Shown: in pieces, positions 1-13,400 of the stretch
Numbering within the stretch: the stretch's first letter is position 1
How the letters are laid out: the number at the start of each line of letters is the position of its first letter
NCBI GenBank assembly: GCA_028829895.1
Contig: CM054179.1
Location: forward strand, 98,885,375-98,949,374
Reading direction: 5' to 3'
DNA from: Sinotaia quadrata
Taxonomy: Eukaryota > Mollusca > Gastropoda > Architaenioglossa > Viviparidae
Length of the DNA: 64,000 bases
The notes under the pieces: model-generated
What the model was told of the DNA's origin: nothing
What the model saw: only the letters and a program-made list of their open reading frames with translations
Databases searched by the model: none
Made by a program: the position numbers and the translations under genes

Positions 1-794
1 CTTTGCACACACATATCATTTATTTTTACAGCTTTAGCAATAAAACTTAGTCAAGCAATTATATTTTCAGGGTCTTGGCTTTACAAATATTACACTTAAT
101 AATTATTAAAATGGCATTACATGAAATTAGTATGTGAGGTGGAGTAAATTTGCCTATCCCTATTTCTAAACTTAATTGTAATATAAATTGCTAAATTGTC
201 ACAGTGACCCAACCTTGGGCACTCCTTATGATGATACTTTTGTGTCTGAGGTGGAGTAACACCCAAGTTAAGAATATGCTAGAAAGTACTGATGTAACGC
301 AAACCAGTTCCAAATGATGAGTAGTTTTTATTATCTGATGGTTAAGAATGTGAAAATATATTCTTTAATTTTAAATTAACTTTCCTCCACCGCATAGACT
401 TGCTTTAGGATGTGTGGGATAGGGGTGGAGGGAAATGCTAGTATCTACTTTTAATTCATTTTCTCACCATCACAACAATAGACACAATTTGACAATTTCC
501 TGACATGCACGAGAATAGTGACCTTGTCACAGCTATAGACACTATCTGACAGTCTCCTGACATGCAAGAAAATAGTGACCTCATCCCAGCTGTAGACACT
601 ATCTGACAATCTCCTGATAAGAAAGACAAAAATGTTTTCAGCGAGGAATACAGAACATTATCTCCTGACATGCTGAACATCAGTGTCATCAGCCAGCAAA
701 CACTTGACATGCTGGACAAAATGTTATCAGCCAGAAGGGAATATATACAAAACAGTCTCTCTTTTATATTTGTTTTTATGCATTTTTTCTTCAG
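1..794 (+). other. OS9: OS9 intron (left edge) with a minisatellite
   Basis: No exon was recognised here. The right half is filled by a 57-bp repeat (listed separately), and the last 45 bases are a T-rich tract leading into the acceptor at 794. Any earlier OS9 exon should lie left of position 1. Confidence 0.6.
478..720. repeat. 57-bp minisatellite upstream of OS9 exon 1
   Basis: Two nearly full units (478-534, 535-591) share ATAGACAC, CTGACATGCA and AATAGTGACC; a third is partial (592-627), then degenerate CTGACATGCT fragments run to 715. The unit is 19 codons long, so it stays open on the minus strand. I read that open frame as a by-product. Confidence 0.75.
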
Positions 795-880
795 ATGGAA
801 AAGCTAAAGGGAATATAATTTTTCTTGGACACTTTGAGTCAGATTTTGACTGGAACAATGATACATTAAAAGCTCAAAAG
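795..880 (+). CDS. OS9: OS9 exon 1 of window
   Basis: The acceptor TTTTTTCTTCAG and donor AAAAG|GTAATG bound 86 nt, phase 1 in and 0 out. It encodes GKAKGNIIFLGHFESDFDWN and on to KAQK. LGHFESDFDW corresponds to the vertebrate OS-9 LGYYQSAFDW segment inside the MRH domain. Upstream coding exons lie left of the window. Confidence 0.88.
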
Positions 881-1361
881 GTAATGATTACTTTACACAC
901 TTAATATTGCAATAATAGTGTAGACATAACACTAGTCAAATCATCTTCTTTCTTATTTATAATGTTTGGTTGTACAGAAATGCGTTTTATGTTTATAAAA
1001 TAATATGTATATTTGATGTTCTTATTTAACCTCTTGCCTGTCAGGTTACATATTTACACTATGCGTGATCCTGGCAGGTTATTTTACTGCTCAGCAATAA
1101 TTGAATGGGTGAGCTTACTAAAAATATTAAAAGTGGCTATAATTATAAATGGATTTTGAAAATGTAAAGTTTTACTTATGCTAAACATATTAATGAATTT
1201 TAAAATAATTATTTTTTAAATATTTTAAAAATTCAAAATTAAATATGTAATAAAAAGTTCCCTTTTGTACATCTGGATTGATGATTCTCACAGTGTCTGA
1301 ATCTGTTTTTTCAGTGTTGCATTTTATTTAAAAGATCATCAGCAAAAAATGACCTCACACA

Positions 1362-1412
<51 letters not shown>

Positions 1413-4400
1413 ACACACACACATACTAGAAGTGTCAGTTTTATAAAGTCTAAGTGATTTGGGGGTGTTTCGGCAGTATTTTGGATAAATATCCAGGGTG
1501 CCACCTCGTCAGAAGTCTCACCCATAATTGTTCGAAAGTTTGAGACACAGAGTGTCAAGCAAGCAACCACCAAGTACTGTTACTCAATGACTATAGCACC
1601 CAAGATGTCTGCTGAAAGCTTCAAAATCTACAAAAAATAGATCTCATCCTAAAGTGTAAACTATAATACATGATATAATTCTCCCATACACACCCTGCCC
1701 CCAAGAAATTGCAACACAGTTGAAATAAATTGTTCACAAGATTTTTTCCTTCAGCACAACACTGCAAGTTGAAGTGAAAAGTCCATTGTTGAGCAAAACG
1801 CACTTTTTTTTATATACAGAAATGTAATATGCATAAATCACAAAACTGTCACAGGACATATTATCCAGTTCATATTGCAAGTTGAAATCCATTATTCATT
1901 ATTACACTCAGATTTATTTCCCAGAAATGCAAGGTGAAAAATCATTACACTGTCTTAAGACAATGTCACAAGAATTCTTTTTTAGAAAAGCAAATGCAAG
2001 TATAATTCCACAATTTATATTGCAAATTGAAGTCCAGTGTTGATTATTACACAAATATTTTTGTTTTCAGAAACTCCAGATGAAGGAATGACCATATTGG
2101 CACAGCATGTTGTCCTAAAGCACTTTTTGAATAAACGAATATAAGTCCAATTGCACATTGTGTATTGCAAGTTGAAGTCCATTGTTGATTAGATGCAATA
2201 GTACTATTTTTTCTGCTTAATTTTCATGCCTAAAATATTTTCTAAATGAAAATTATTTCCTCAAGTTGAATATAGTTCAAATGTATACTCTCCTTTTACA
2301 ATTCAAGTAAAAGTATTTTTTTGAGAAAACGTGACAAAAAAAGAATGATGAAGTGAAATCAATTAAATGGATTTGTTAGAAATTTTTTTTAGAATTATAT
2401 ATACATATATAAATTATAACTGTGAAATATATAAATTTTAATTATAGCACTTGTTGCAAGTCATGGCATAAAAATAACCAGCCCCTAGCAAATAAGACTG
2501 GAGATGTGATGTCAAGATTTATAATAAGTTAGAATTAGCACAGGAGTCCAGTGCACATTTTTTAACAATTCCAGTGAAAAGTCCAGTGAATGAAGTTCAC
2601 ATCCAACTGAAGAAACTGTTACTTTTTCTTTTCATTAATCAGATACAAGCAGTTTACAGTTGTATAATTCTCTTGTTTTAATGTTATTAAACTTAAACTA
2701 TCACAAAATGCTTTCCCAACTGTTAATAAGACAAAAGTTTTACCTGTACTGCCAGACAGGTTAGTCATAATTTCTTCCTGTTCACCTGTCCCCGATAGTT
2801 GTTTTGTCGCAAACTTCATATAGAAAATGAAAATGCACAGATTGCAATAGTGACATGAATTAACTTAATTTAGACTAATGTAATGACATGAATTATGATG
2901 TGCAGACTGATGTGATATGATTCATCATGATGTGCATTTGGATGTAATGGCATTAATTATCTTGATGAGCAGGCTAGTGTAATGATATGAGTTATCATGA
3001 TTGAACTAATTAAGACTAACACTCTTTTCCTCACATTCCTTAGGAAAGTCATGCGAAAAGCAAAAAGACATCTGGCCGATATCACAGCCAGTATTACACC
3101 AACGGCAGCAAATGTGATCTTACTGGTGATGGAAGGCGTACTGAAGTCAGGGTGAATTTACATATTTTCCCCTCTTTTTATATTTTGATATGAGGAGATT
3201 AGTTGCTTTTGTTTGGTTTGTTGACTGTCTGTATGCTATGTAATCCATACTTTCATGTGTTGTTGCATGATTGTAAAGTTAAATGCATTAAAAATAAAAA
3301 CCTGAAATCAGACTTTCTTTGCATTTTGAATTATAAATTTATGCATTACTGTCTTTTAAATATAAATATAATATATTGCTGGATTAAACATTTTAGTATA
3401 TAGTTTGTTTCTTGTCCTAGCATAACTTTGTCGCACACCCATTAAACAGTCTTGTTACCATTTGTACTATATTAGACAAAAATTCACTTGACATATTACT
3501 GATGTCAGCTCTTTCAGTATCAGGTACTTTTCCCTGATTTGTAATATGGTGCTGAATTTGTTCATTTCTATACATAAATATTTGTCAGTAGGCTTAAATC
3601 ATGCAAACATTCGATTAATACTCAAAATATATGACTTTATAGAGTCTAGAAAGAATACATGTTTAATCTTTTGAAGAAAAAATCATTTTGTTCCTACTGA
3701 AGCAAGTTTCAAGTTTCCACGGTAGATCACCTCATAAGAATATATATGGTTGCAGTACTAAATTTTATCTGGATTTAATCATCAGCTAAAAGGGAGAGGC
3801 ACCTAAGATAATAAATATGTATAAAATAGTCGATAAACCAGATGTTTGGTTGTGAGCACATCCATCTTTTAGATATTGCATTACATTTTATTTGAGATCG
3901 GAGAGAAAAAATCCAGATATAGAAGAATTGAAAAGACCAGCTAGATATGGGCAAATTGATTTTACAAAAGAATTAATTAGGGAGCTGGAGAGTATAGGTT
4001 TGCATGACAATATACCTATTGCTACAAAGCCACCAGTTATTTCTCAAGTGCTCTGGATCCTGAGTTCATTGAAATTGTAACTGTAATATCAAACTATACA
4101 AATTGAGATAAAAATAAGTGTTAGGCATACAGTTTGTGACATTTTCTTATGCTTTCATAAACCATAGTCACCCTATTAAGTTTGCATAGTAATCCTAATT
4201 AGACATATTAAGTTATTCAAGGAAAATCTGTAATTTTTATCTGTAAGTCAGTTTGTAAACATTATTTAAAGACTGTTTCAATGTCTGCTATGTTCTTGTT
4301 ATATATTTAAAACAGCTTAAATTTGAATGTTGAAATATCTTACTTTTACAAAAATAAACTTGTGAATTTGCTGGTACTAGTAGTAGAACTTAAAGACTTG

Positions 4401-7400
4401 TCAATTCATTATTTACTGTCAAATTTACTGTCTAATTGGTTTTCTGTTGCAGATATTGTTATATTTTTAAATAATAGAACAATTGTTTTTTAATTACCCA
4501 TCATACCTTCTTTTTTCCTTTATCAAAATGTAAAATCTAAATTTTTGTGTAAAAAAAAAATTGAGCTAGTCCTCATATTTAATTTATTAAAATGCACAAA
4601 TATGTAACAATACATTTACAATTGTATTTGTATTAGGTAGGCCCAATGTCACTTTTGCAGGAATAAGTAGTGTTTAGTGCTTAAATTTACCTGATGAAAT
4701 TAAAGATCATTTCTTTATCTAATATGCTGTTGTATTTTATTTAATGTGACTTAAACCATGTTTGAGAGAAAAATAATTATACTTATTAAGTGTTGGACAC
4801 ATTTTTGCCTAAAAATGAGGCCTTGCAGCTGTATGTCAGTGTGATCATAAAATTTGCTTTCATCGGAATTTCTTTTTGCACATGACTGCTTGTTAATTTT
4901 TGTTGAATCAGTAAGAACAAATTTTTGTGAATCAGTAAGAACAAAAAATAAAGGTGCAACCCTGAGTTTTCTCCTGATCCATTTTTATTAGCATAATTTT
5001 AAAACTTAAACTTTGGTAATCAATTAAAATCTTGCTTATTTTGAAATCATTGCTGCTGCAGCATTTGAATAATTTTTCTCTGCTGAAAACTACAATGAGA
5101 TTCTATGAAAAAGTGTTTAAAATACCATGTAGCTTTACACATAGTTTGTAAAATATAATACATTCTCTGAAAAGAACTCCTGCATTTTTATCATTTAGAA
5201 TATACCCTTCTGTTATAACTTTAACTTTCCATTTTATCATAACTGAAGATTTTTACTTTTTATAGTGTATCAAAAATAAGCATTTATTCATCTCATAAAT
5301 TGATAGTAACTAACTTGTATATTCAAATGATGATGTTTCATAAACAGCTTGTTTTCTCTTAGAATTTTGCAAGCAACCTTATAATATCTAATGTTATTAT
5401 GTAAACACGTGTTTTACTCTGAATCAAATTTGAAAAACTGGTTGTATTAAGGCTCATTCCGTTTTAAACATGTGTATATAAACTTCAGAACCGAGGCAGA
5501 AATATGTTATAAATAAGCCCTATGTGTAACAAAGAGCAAAATCACCAAAATCTCACAATGAAAGCGAGTTAACATAAACTGCATTGAAAATGACCAGCAT
5601 AATACCCTGTTTTGGGAATAAATGATTGTTATTGATATTTTTTAAGAAAAGAGTTAAATGTTAAAATAGGTATGTAATAAATAAATTAATAATAATAATA
5701 GCATATCTAAAGGGTGTGCACATTCTGTTAAAACTTTATCATGTAGGACAAAACAAATGTTGAAAAGATCCTGCAGTTTACAGAATATTTTTTCTGATAT
5801 TAATTTGTTTGAAATTCATTAGCATTCAGTAGCATTGATTTCTCTTCATTATTTGAGAGATTTCTTTTAAAAATAAATTTATTTGGGTGTGTATTTGTAG
5901 TTTTTATGCGATGAAGGAAGTAATGAATACATTGGCCGCATTGAAGAACCAGAGACATGTGTTTACACACTCTATGTTTACACATCGCGGCTTTGCAGTC
6001 ACCCAGACCTGAAGCCACCCTCACCACGTCGACCTGTCCCAATTACATGTTCACCTCTCCTGACAGAAGATCAATATACTCAGTACCAGCTTCACATTGA
6101 AGGTAACTTTAACATCTTGAAAAAAAAATATTTAATCTATTTTCTATTTCTATTTCTATCTCTATTTTCATTCAAATATAAGTCAGGGATATGCTTTGCT
6201 GATGAAAATTAGGAATAAATTTCTCAATCTTTACACATATATCATTAGAAAAGTTATGTCATTTTCTGTGCTGATTCAGTCCTCATGACACTTGACACTG
6301 TGATACCATGAGCATTCTGATTTGTGAGCAGTTTTGCTTTTTATGTCATGTGATTATCATGGTTTACTTGTTCACCACAGTGTTAGTGGGATGTTTATTT
6401 CATGTAATAGACTCTTTGGTGCAATTGAATGACGCCATTTTAGAGAATTTAATTTAGTTATATTTCCTTTTTATATTGTTTGTTTGTTTGCACCAAGTCA
6501 ACCATGTAGATTATCTCATTGCAGTTTATATAGTTGGTTGTTGTTAGATATACTATAAGAGATGATAGTTAGATTATTTATATTTTATAGTTCCATAATA
6601 CAAATTTTTTCGAGCTTAGGACAAAACCAATAATAATAATAATAATAATAAGAGAGAGAGATGTATGCTGATCAGTTTTTTAACATTTATCCACAGCTCA
6701 AAGACAAGAAGAAGCCGAAGCCAAATCCAGAATTAAAGCTGCACAAGAGCTTCTTGGTAAACAGACAATATCTGCACCATGAAACACATAGAGTTAAAAT
6801 GCACAAGATCTGGGTAAACATACAATATCTGCACCATAAGACATAGAGTTAAAATGCACAAGAGCTTCTTGGTAAACAGACAAGATCTGCACCATAAGAC
6901 ATAGAGTTAAAATGCACAAGAGCTTCTTGGTAAACAGACAAGATCTGCACAGTCAAACACATAGGCCTATACAAAGCCAGTGTAAAAATGCATAGGAGCT
7001 CCTGGGTAAACATGATATCTGCACCATAAGACACAGAGTTAAAATGCACATGTACTTCTGGGTAAACAGTATCTCCTCCATGAAACACTTTTCAAACCTG
7101 TACCAAAGTCAGAATAAAAGCTACACAAAAGATTCTGGGTAAACCATCAATATCTCCACCATCAAACACATTATAAATCTGTACAATAAAAGCTACACTG
7201 AAGCTGTAAACAGATAAATATCTCCACCGCCCAAAAAAAACCAACATAAATCTGTACAAAGCCACAATAAAAGCTACACTGAAGCTGTAAACAGGTAAAT
7301 ATCTCCACCATTAAACAATTATAAACCTGTACAAAGCCACAATAAAAGCTATGCAGAAGCTGCAAACAGCAAATATCTCTTTCATCAAACATAAAACTGT

Positions 7401-10400
7401 ACAAAGCTGCACTAAAAGCTGTAAACAGGTAAATATCTCTTCCACCAAACACATAAACCTGTACAAAAACGAGAATAAAAGCTGCACAAAGGCTTCTGGA
7501 GAAACAGTCAATATCTCCACATCAAACACATTATGAACTAGTATAAAAACATTATGTCAAAAAATTTATCTTAAATAGTTATCTTGAATTGCAGTCTTGA
7601 TGAAACACTTTATCACATTACAACAATAAAAAATTAAAGAAAAATATTCACAGACATTTTTCTTGTAGATACCATGAATCCCCAAATAGTTACTGTGCGG
7701 TTATCTAGAAATCAAATTGTTCAACTAGATTGTGCACTCTATAATATTTGTACATGCATCAAAATTTACAGGAAAAATTTGACTGGATATTTTTTTGTAA
7801 ATACTGTAAGACTCCATATAGTTACATTGTGGCTATCTAGCAAACAGATTGTTGACACAGAATGTGTACTGTCATGAAATGGGAATTTCATTTTTTGTTA
7901 GTTATAATATAATTTATATATTAATGAGTTAATAATTGTTATTTGAATGATGAAACTTAAAAATGCAGACCTATGTGAATATAAATTTATTTTGTAGTCT
8001 GCTGCCTAGGTTATTAATGAACAGAAACTCAATACCTATGGTAGTGAGTGAATGCCTGAGAAGCAAAGTACGCCTTGAAGACTGTTGATTGGGATTAGGA
8101 TTAATTGGCTGTACTTAGCCAGATGCTGTGGTGTGCAGTCCAAAAGATGCAATGAGGCATGAACAGGAAAAATCACAGGCATAAAATGTTTAAACCAGTT
8201 CTTACACCTACATGTGTCAAACTGTCCCTTGGTGAGTTAGGTAGCCAAGGAAAGACAGGCAGGGTCAAAACCCAGCTTTGTTTCTGATGAACCAAAGTAA
8301 CTTCACTCTATGCAAGGTTGAACTGAGAGTCCCCTTAAGGATAGAAGCCAGTAGAATTTGAGTTTAACCATTGAGTTTAAGGTTGAACCATTTTTGGAAG
8401 GTACAACTGAGTGTCTGTGAGAGAGTGAAATTTATGATTTGCATTATATCCTTTTTTTTTCATATCGACTTGCAGATAATGCAAAGAAAGAGCACCATTA
8501 ATAAAGAATTTTCTGCTGTTGACATTGTGTTCTGTCAATTTTAATCTTCTATGGATTTAGATTTTCCAGGGAAGCTTCCCTTTTTCTGGCATAAATAATC
8601 CTGGTTTTACTATTTATTTTATTTTTTTAATTTAATTTTTCTTTCTGTCACCTTTGATTTCAAATCAGAGAAAGAGCGAACAGTAGAGGAAGCTGCAAGG
8701 GAGGAGGCACAACTTGAGGATGGCTTGACATCTTCATTTAATTCCATTTTGAAAAAATCTCTTGGGAAAGAAATTAAAATGTCTTCTTCACACCCTGCTA
8801 CTTCAGGTGGGTATATCTTGATGTCTCTAAATTCTGCAGTTGTCTTGGAAATTGAAAATTTAACCATTCTGGTTTAGTATAACTTTCATAGGCATCAGAG
8901 ATATGTCATGCATACGATAAAGCACACACATGCTTACGTGCAAATTTAAATACCTCTTAAGACAGTGTCATCAATAATATACATGCACAATTAGATACAG
9001 TTTAAGACAGTAGCTTTCAAGGTCTCTGCTAAGGTTCAAGATTGATGATGGTAAAATCAAATTTTCAAACAACCTTATATACTAGAAGTAAAAGTGAGTT
9101 TTTGTTTTTGCTGTTTTAATTTTGCCAGAGTACATTAATTGGCTTGCTCTTTGCTATTTTTTGTTTTTGTTTTATTTAACCAACACATGTACATTTTTCT
9201 TACAATATAGAAAAGAGAAAAATACCTAAACAAATATGATAATTCATATTTATTGCCACAGTCAGTCATGGATACTGTAGGGTTTTCCAGATTCATTTTA
9301 GCCTGTCCCCAAAATTAGACTTGTATGTGGTCACTTTAACTTAAAAGATCTTTCCCTGACAGAATTTGACAAGAAAAAAAGAATGTTTTTTTTTTTCTTT
9401 TTTTCTTTTGCTGATGAATATGTTTGGATTTTTTCTTGCTGATGAACAGGCTGGATAACATTATATTAACTATAAACAAGCTAGGTAATATTACTGATTA
9501 GGAATTTTGTATTTCTTAGATGCTGGCTATAAACAAGATAGGTGATATTACTGAGAGAAAATGTTTATTTGTTTGATGCTGGTTCTAAACAAGCTAGGTA
9601 ATATTTACTGATAGGAAATGCTTTTTCTTTGTTACAGACTATAAACAATTTACTGATAGGAAATGGTTTTTTCATTGTTGCTGGCTATAAACAAGCTCGG
9701 TTTTATTTACTGACTATAAACTAGCTAGGTTTTATTTACTGACTATAAACTAGCTAGGTTTTATTCACTGGAAAACTTTATTATTTTTTTAAGATAATTT
9801 CCATCATCAGTTATTAAAATAAATATTCAAACTCATAATCATCCTGCTAAAGAGAGGTGGATTTGAGGAAGTTTGATAGAGAATGTAGAAATTTATTTTA
9901 TTTGGCGCAGGGGGAAATAAACTATCTTGCAGGCAGCTGAAGTGTTCATTAAAAGTCCCATGAAGTTTAAAGTGAAGACCACTCTGGAGAAAATATTCCA
10001 TCTCCCTATGGAAGCATTATTTATTTGTTGAAATTGATCATTCAGTTAGTGCCATCTGTCATCAGAATCTTTAGCATTAACTCCTTGTATCTGATAAGAT
10101 GAAGCTTAGAGCAGATTTAGCAGCATACACATGCCTAAGAAAAGGTTGCCATGTACATACACAGAACATGTATTACATGAATGATATGACAAAGGAGTTT
10201 GTGTCATCAAATGGGAGCTGCACATGTCAATTGGAAGATTTTAGTGACTATCATGCTTCATTCCAAATTGCAGGGTAAGGGAGTTGTTCATCAGTTCTAA
10301 GGGGTGGGAGTGGGAGCAGAGGATTAGTTGCATAAAACGAGGGGAAAGCATGGCCTGTTTAATGGATATTTCCTGATGGCTTGTTTCCGCAGAGAACGAC

Positions 10401-13400
10401 ATTGAAGCAGATCATTCCTGGAGGGAGGTCAAGGACCTGGAGAACCTGGAAAAGCTGTTGGTGGCACACACACAAGGCATTCTGCAGAATATGGACATGA
10501 CCTCAGCTGCAGAGTCAGTTGATTTCTATATCCTATGTGAAACATGCATCACCTACATGTCCCTCCTTCATGCAGACATTGCTTATAGCAGTTTTAAAAA
10601 GGATTGGACTAGCTTGCTCCTTCTTTGACACTGACCTTTACCAACTTAATCATTGTCTTTGAAAGCTCTTATAATTTATAAATTACCAGGTGTCTTTGCA
10701 CATTTGTCTTGGTATTCTTTTATTTTAATTCTCAACCAGTGTGTTATTTTTATACATGTAGTTAGAGTAGAAGTTCAAGCCTTCGTGAAAAAAATTAGTC
10801 AACATTTGAGGTTTTTTGTTTTCAGAATGACTCGTGGTCTGCTTTAAGTGCTGTCTTACAACATTGAAACATCTGAAAATCACCTTTGATCTTTCTGCTT
10901 CAGATGATAGATGTATTTTAATTTTCATCATCCTTGATTTATCAGCACTTTTAATGTGCATTAATTTTGATGCTATTCGAGTATAATATACAGAAATTGC
11001 TGTTACTAAGACATTAATTTTGATGTTATTCGAGTATAATATACAGGAATTGCTGTTAATAAGACATTAATTTTGATGTTATTCGAGTATAATATACAGG
11101 AATTGCTGTTAATAAGACATTAATTTTGATGCTGTTTGAGTATAATATACAGGAATTGCTGTTAATAAGATATTAATTTTGATGCAGTTTGAGTATAATA
11201 TACAGGAATTGCTGATGAGTTTAAGTCAATTTTAAATATTTAGTTCTTAATTGAATTGATGGTTTAATGTACAGGAGTTGTTGTTTAATTGAAATGTAAA
11301 TGAAAAGAAATTGCTATTTAATTGAATTTGTAATGTAAATGAATTGCTATTTGAGTGCAAGTGTAATCTAACACTGAAAGGGAGGCTACTGTTTTTCAGC
11401 AGAAGCAAAGCAACATCCAATGTACCTGATGTGAAAGAGAGCCCAACAGAGCAGGATGATGAAAGCAGTCAGATCATCAGTAATGATAATGATGATGAAA
11501 AATCTGATTTGAAAAGCAAAGATCATGATCGTTTAGAAGATGACATTAATAAAGCTGTCGATGAGTTTGAAAAAGGTGAGCCTTGACGGCAATCAGTTGT
11601 ATTTAGATATAATGCAGGTGTATGCAGAGCAATATTCAGTCAGATCATTTAGATCTTTAATGAAGCTGTCGATGAGTTTGAAAAATGGTGAGCCTTGAAA
11701 GCAATCGGTTGTACTTGGACATAATGTAGGTCAATATTTAGTCAGATCATTTAGATCTATTTGTCTTATTTCAAAACACACGGTATTAGATCTATTTGTG
11801 TCTATTTCAAAACATACGGTATTTAAATATAATCCAGGTGTATGTAGGTCAATATTCATTCAGATCATTAGATCTATTTGTGTCTATTTCAAAACCATTG
11901 AAATGGTTTCCTGTCCTTTTACTATCATTATTACACATTTACACAGAATGCAACTTGTCTGTTTAATTTTGTTAAGATCACTCAAGTAATATTGACATTT
12001 ATAAAACCGTAAAATGTGCAAATGTAAGTCTTCTCAACCTTCAGAAAAAACACTACACCAAAAGCAGTGCCTTGTTAAATAAAGTATTTCCTACCTGATT
12101 ATTTGATTAGGAAATCATGAAAATCAGCCATCAATAACTTACTCCAAAAGCTTGCATGCATACACTTGTATTTGAGTGTCTATACACTAAAAACAGAGTT
12201 ACCTAACTTTTCACATATTTGAGTGTCTGTACACTAAAAACAGAGTTACCTAACTTTTCACATATTTGAGTGTCTGTACACTAAAAACAGAGTTACCTAA
12301 CTTTTCACATATTTGAGTGTCTGTACACAAAAAAACAGAGTTATCTAACTTTTCACTCATTTGAATGTGTCTGTACACTAAAAACAGAATTACCTAACTT
12401 TTCACACATTTGAGTATGTTTGTACACTAAAAAGAGAGTTACCTAACTTTTTACACATTTGAGTATGTCTGTACACTAAAAACAGAGTTACCTAACTTTT
12501 CACACATTTGAGTGTCTGTACACTAAAAACAGAGTCACCTAACTTTTCACACATTTATTCCTGTTCAAAGCTATCAATGGAAAACAAAGAAAGGTCAGAT
12601 GTTTTATTATGTTAAATTGCTTTCTTTTTTAATGTAATCAGTTGAAATACTTTATTTTAATAGTATTAAAAAAACCTACTTCTGCTAATTATTAAATTTA
12701 CAGTTTTTGACTCTACATAACATGTTCAATGTTCAGAACTAAAGAACCTTCACTTGAAGCAAGTCTCATCTCAGAAGCACTTGACTTCTGTCAAGGAAAG
12801 AGTGAAGAATGCAGTAATGTCTCGGTTTAAAGACATCATTCATGAGGTAAAAAGCATGTTAGTTTCCATTATACACATTAGTGCATATTTTGAAAGTTAT
12901 GTCAGAGTATATGCATGGTTTAAAGTATTAAATTTTAAATAGTTTCTTTGAATAGAAGTATAGTTTAGTATTCTAAGTATTTTCTCTTCAGTTCAGGGAG
13001 GCTGATTTGTAAGCGCTAGATTTGTAGTACGACTAAGAGATAGGCACATTTGACATGATTCATAAGCACTAGATTTGTAGTAAGAGATAGGCACAGCTAA
13101 CATGATTTATAAACACTAGATTTATAGTAGCAGATAGGCATAGCTGAAGAAACAGTCTATGAACCTTATGTATTTCTTTCCCCTCTTTCTCTCACTCACA
13201 TACATTCACCCCTCTACACTCAGAAATGCTTTATCAAATTTTCACTTATTTACAAATGGTATATTATAAACAATCATATATAAATAAATTTCCCTTGACT
13301 TTAAGCTTTACTAATAATGCAGCTTAATAAGGGGGTTAGATCACAAAGCAGTTTTCTCATATAAGATCTAATTGTTTGCATGTGCTCTGACATTTATGTT

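Larger units (their letters stand above)
881..3043 (+). other. OS9: OS9 intron after exon 1
   Basis: AT-rich intron. Besides the inverted-repeat piece and (CA)n tract, 1740-2200 contains a loosely repeated phrase like GCAAGTTGAAGTCCATTGTTGA every 100-150 bp, and 2880-3000 a degenerate TAATGACATGAATTATGATG repeat. No coding signal seen. Confidence 0.6.

Noticed and set aside
456..719. Minus-strand ORF of 87 codons over the 57-bp repeat
   Set aside because: The frame stays open only because the repeat unit is a multiple of three; composition is Ser/Met/Cys monotony and there is no splice or start context.
1355..1573. Minus-strand ORF ending in a Val/Cys run
   Set aside because: The run is the translated (GT)n microsatellite.
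7171..7529. Overlapping minus-strand ORFs of 72-93 codons
   Set aside because: They fall wholly inside the exon-4-derived tandem array and are repeat artefacts.
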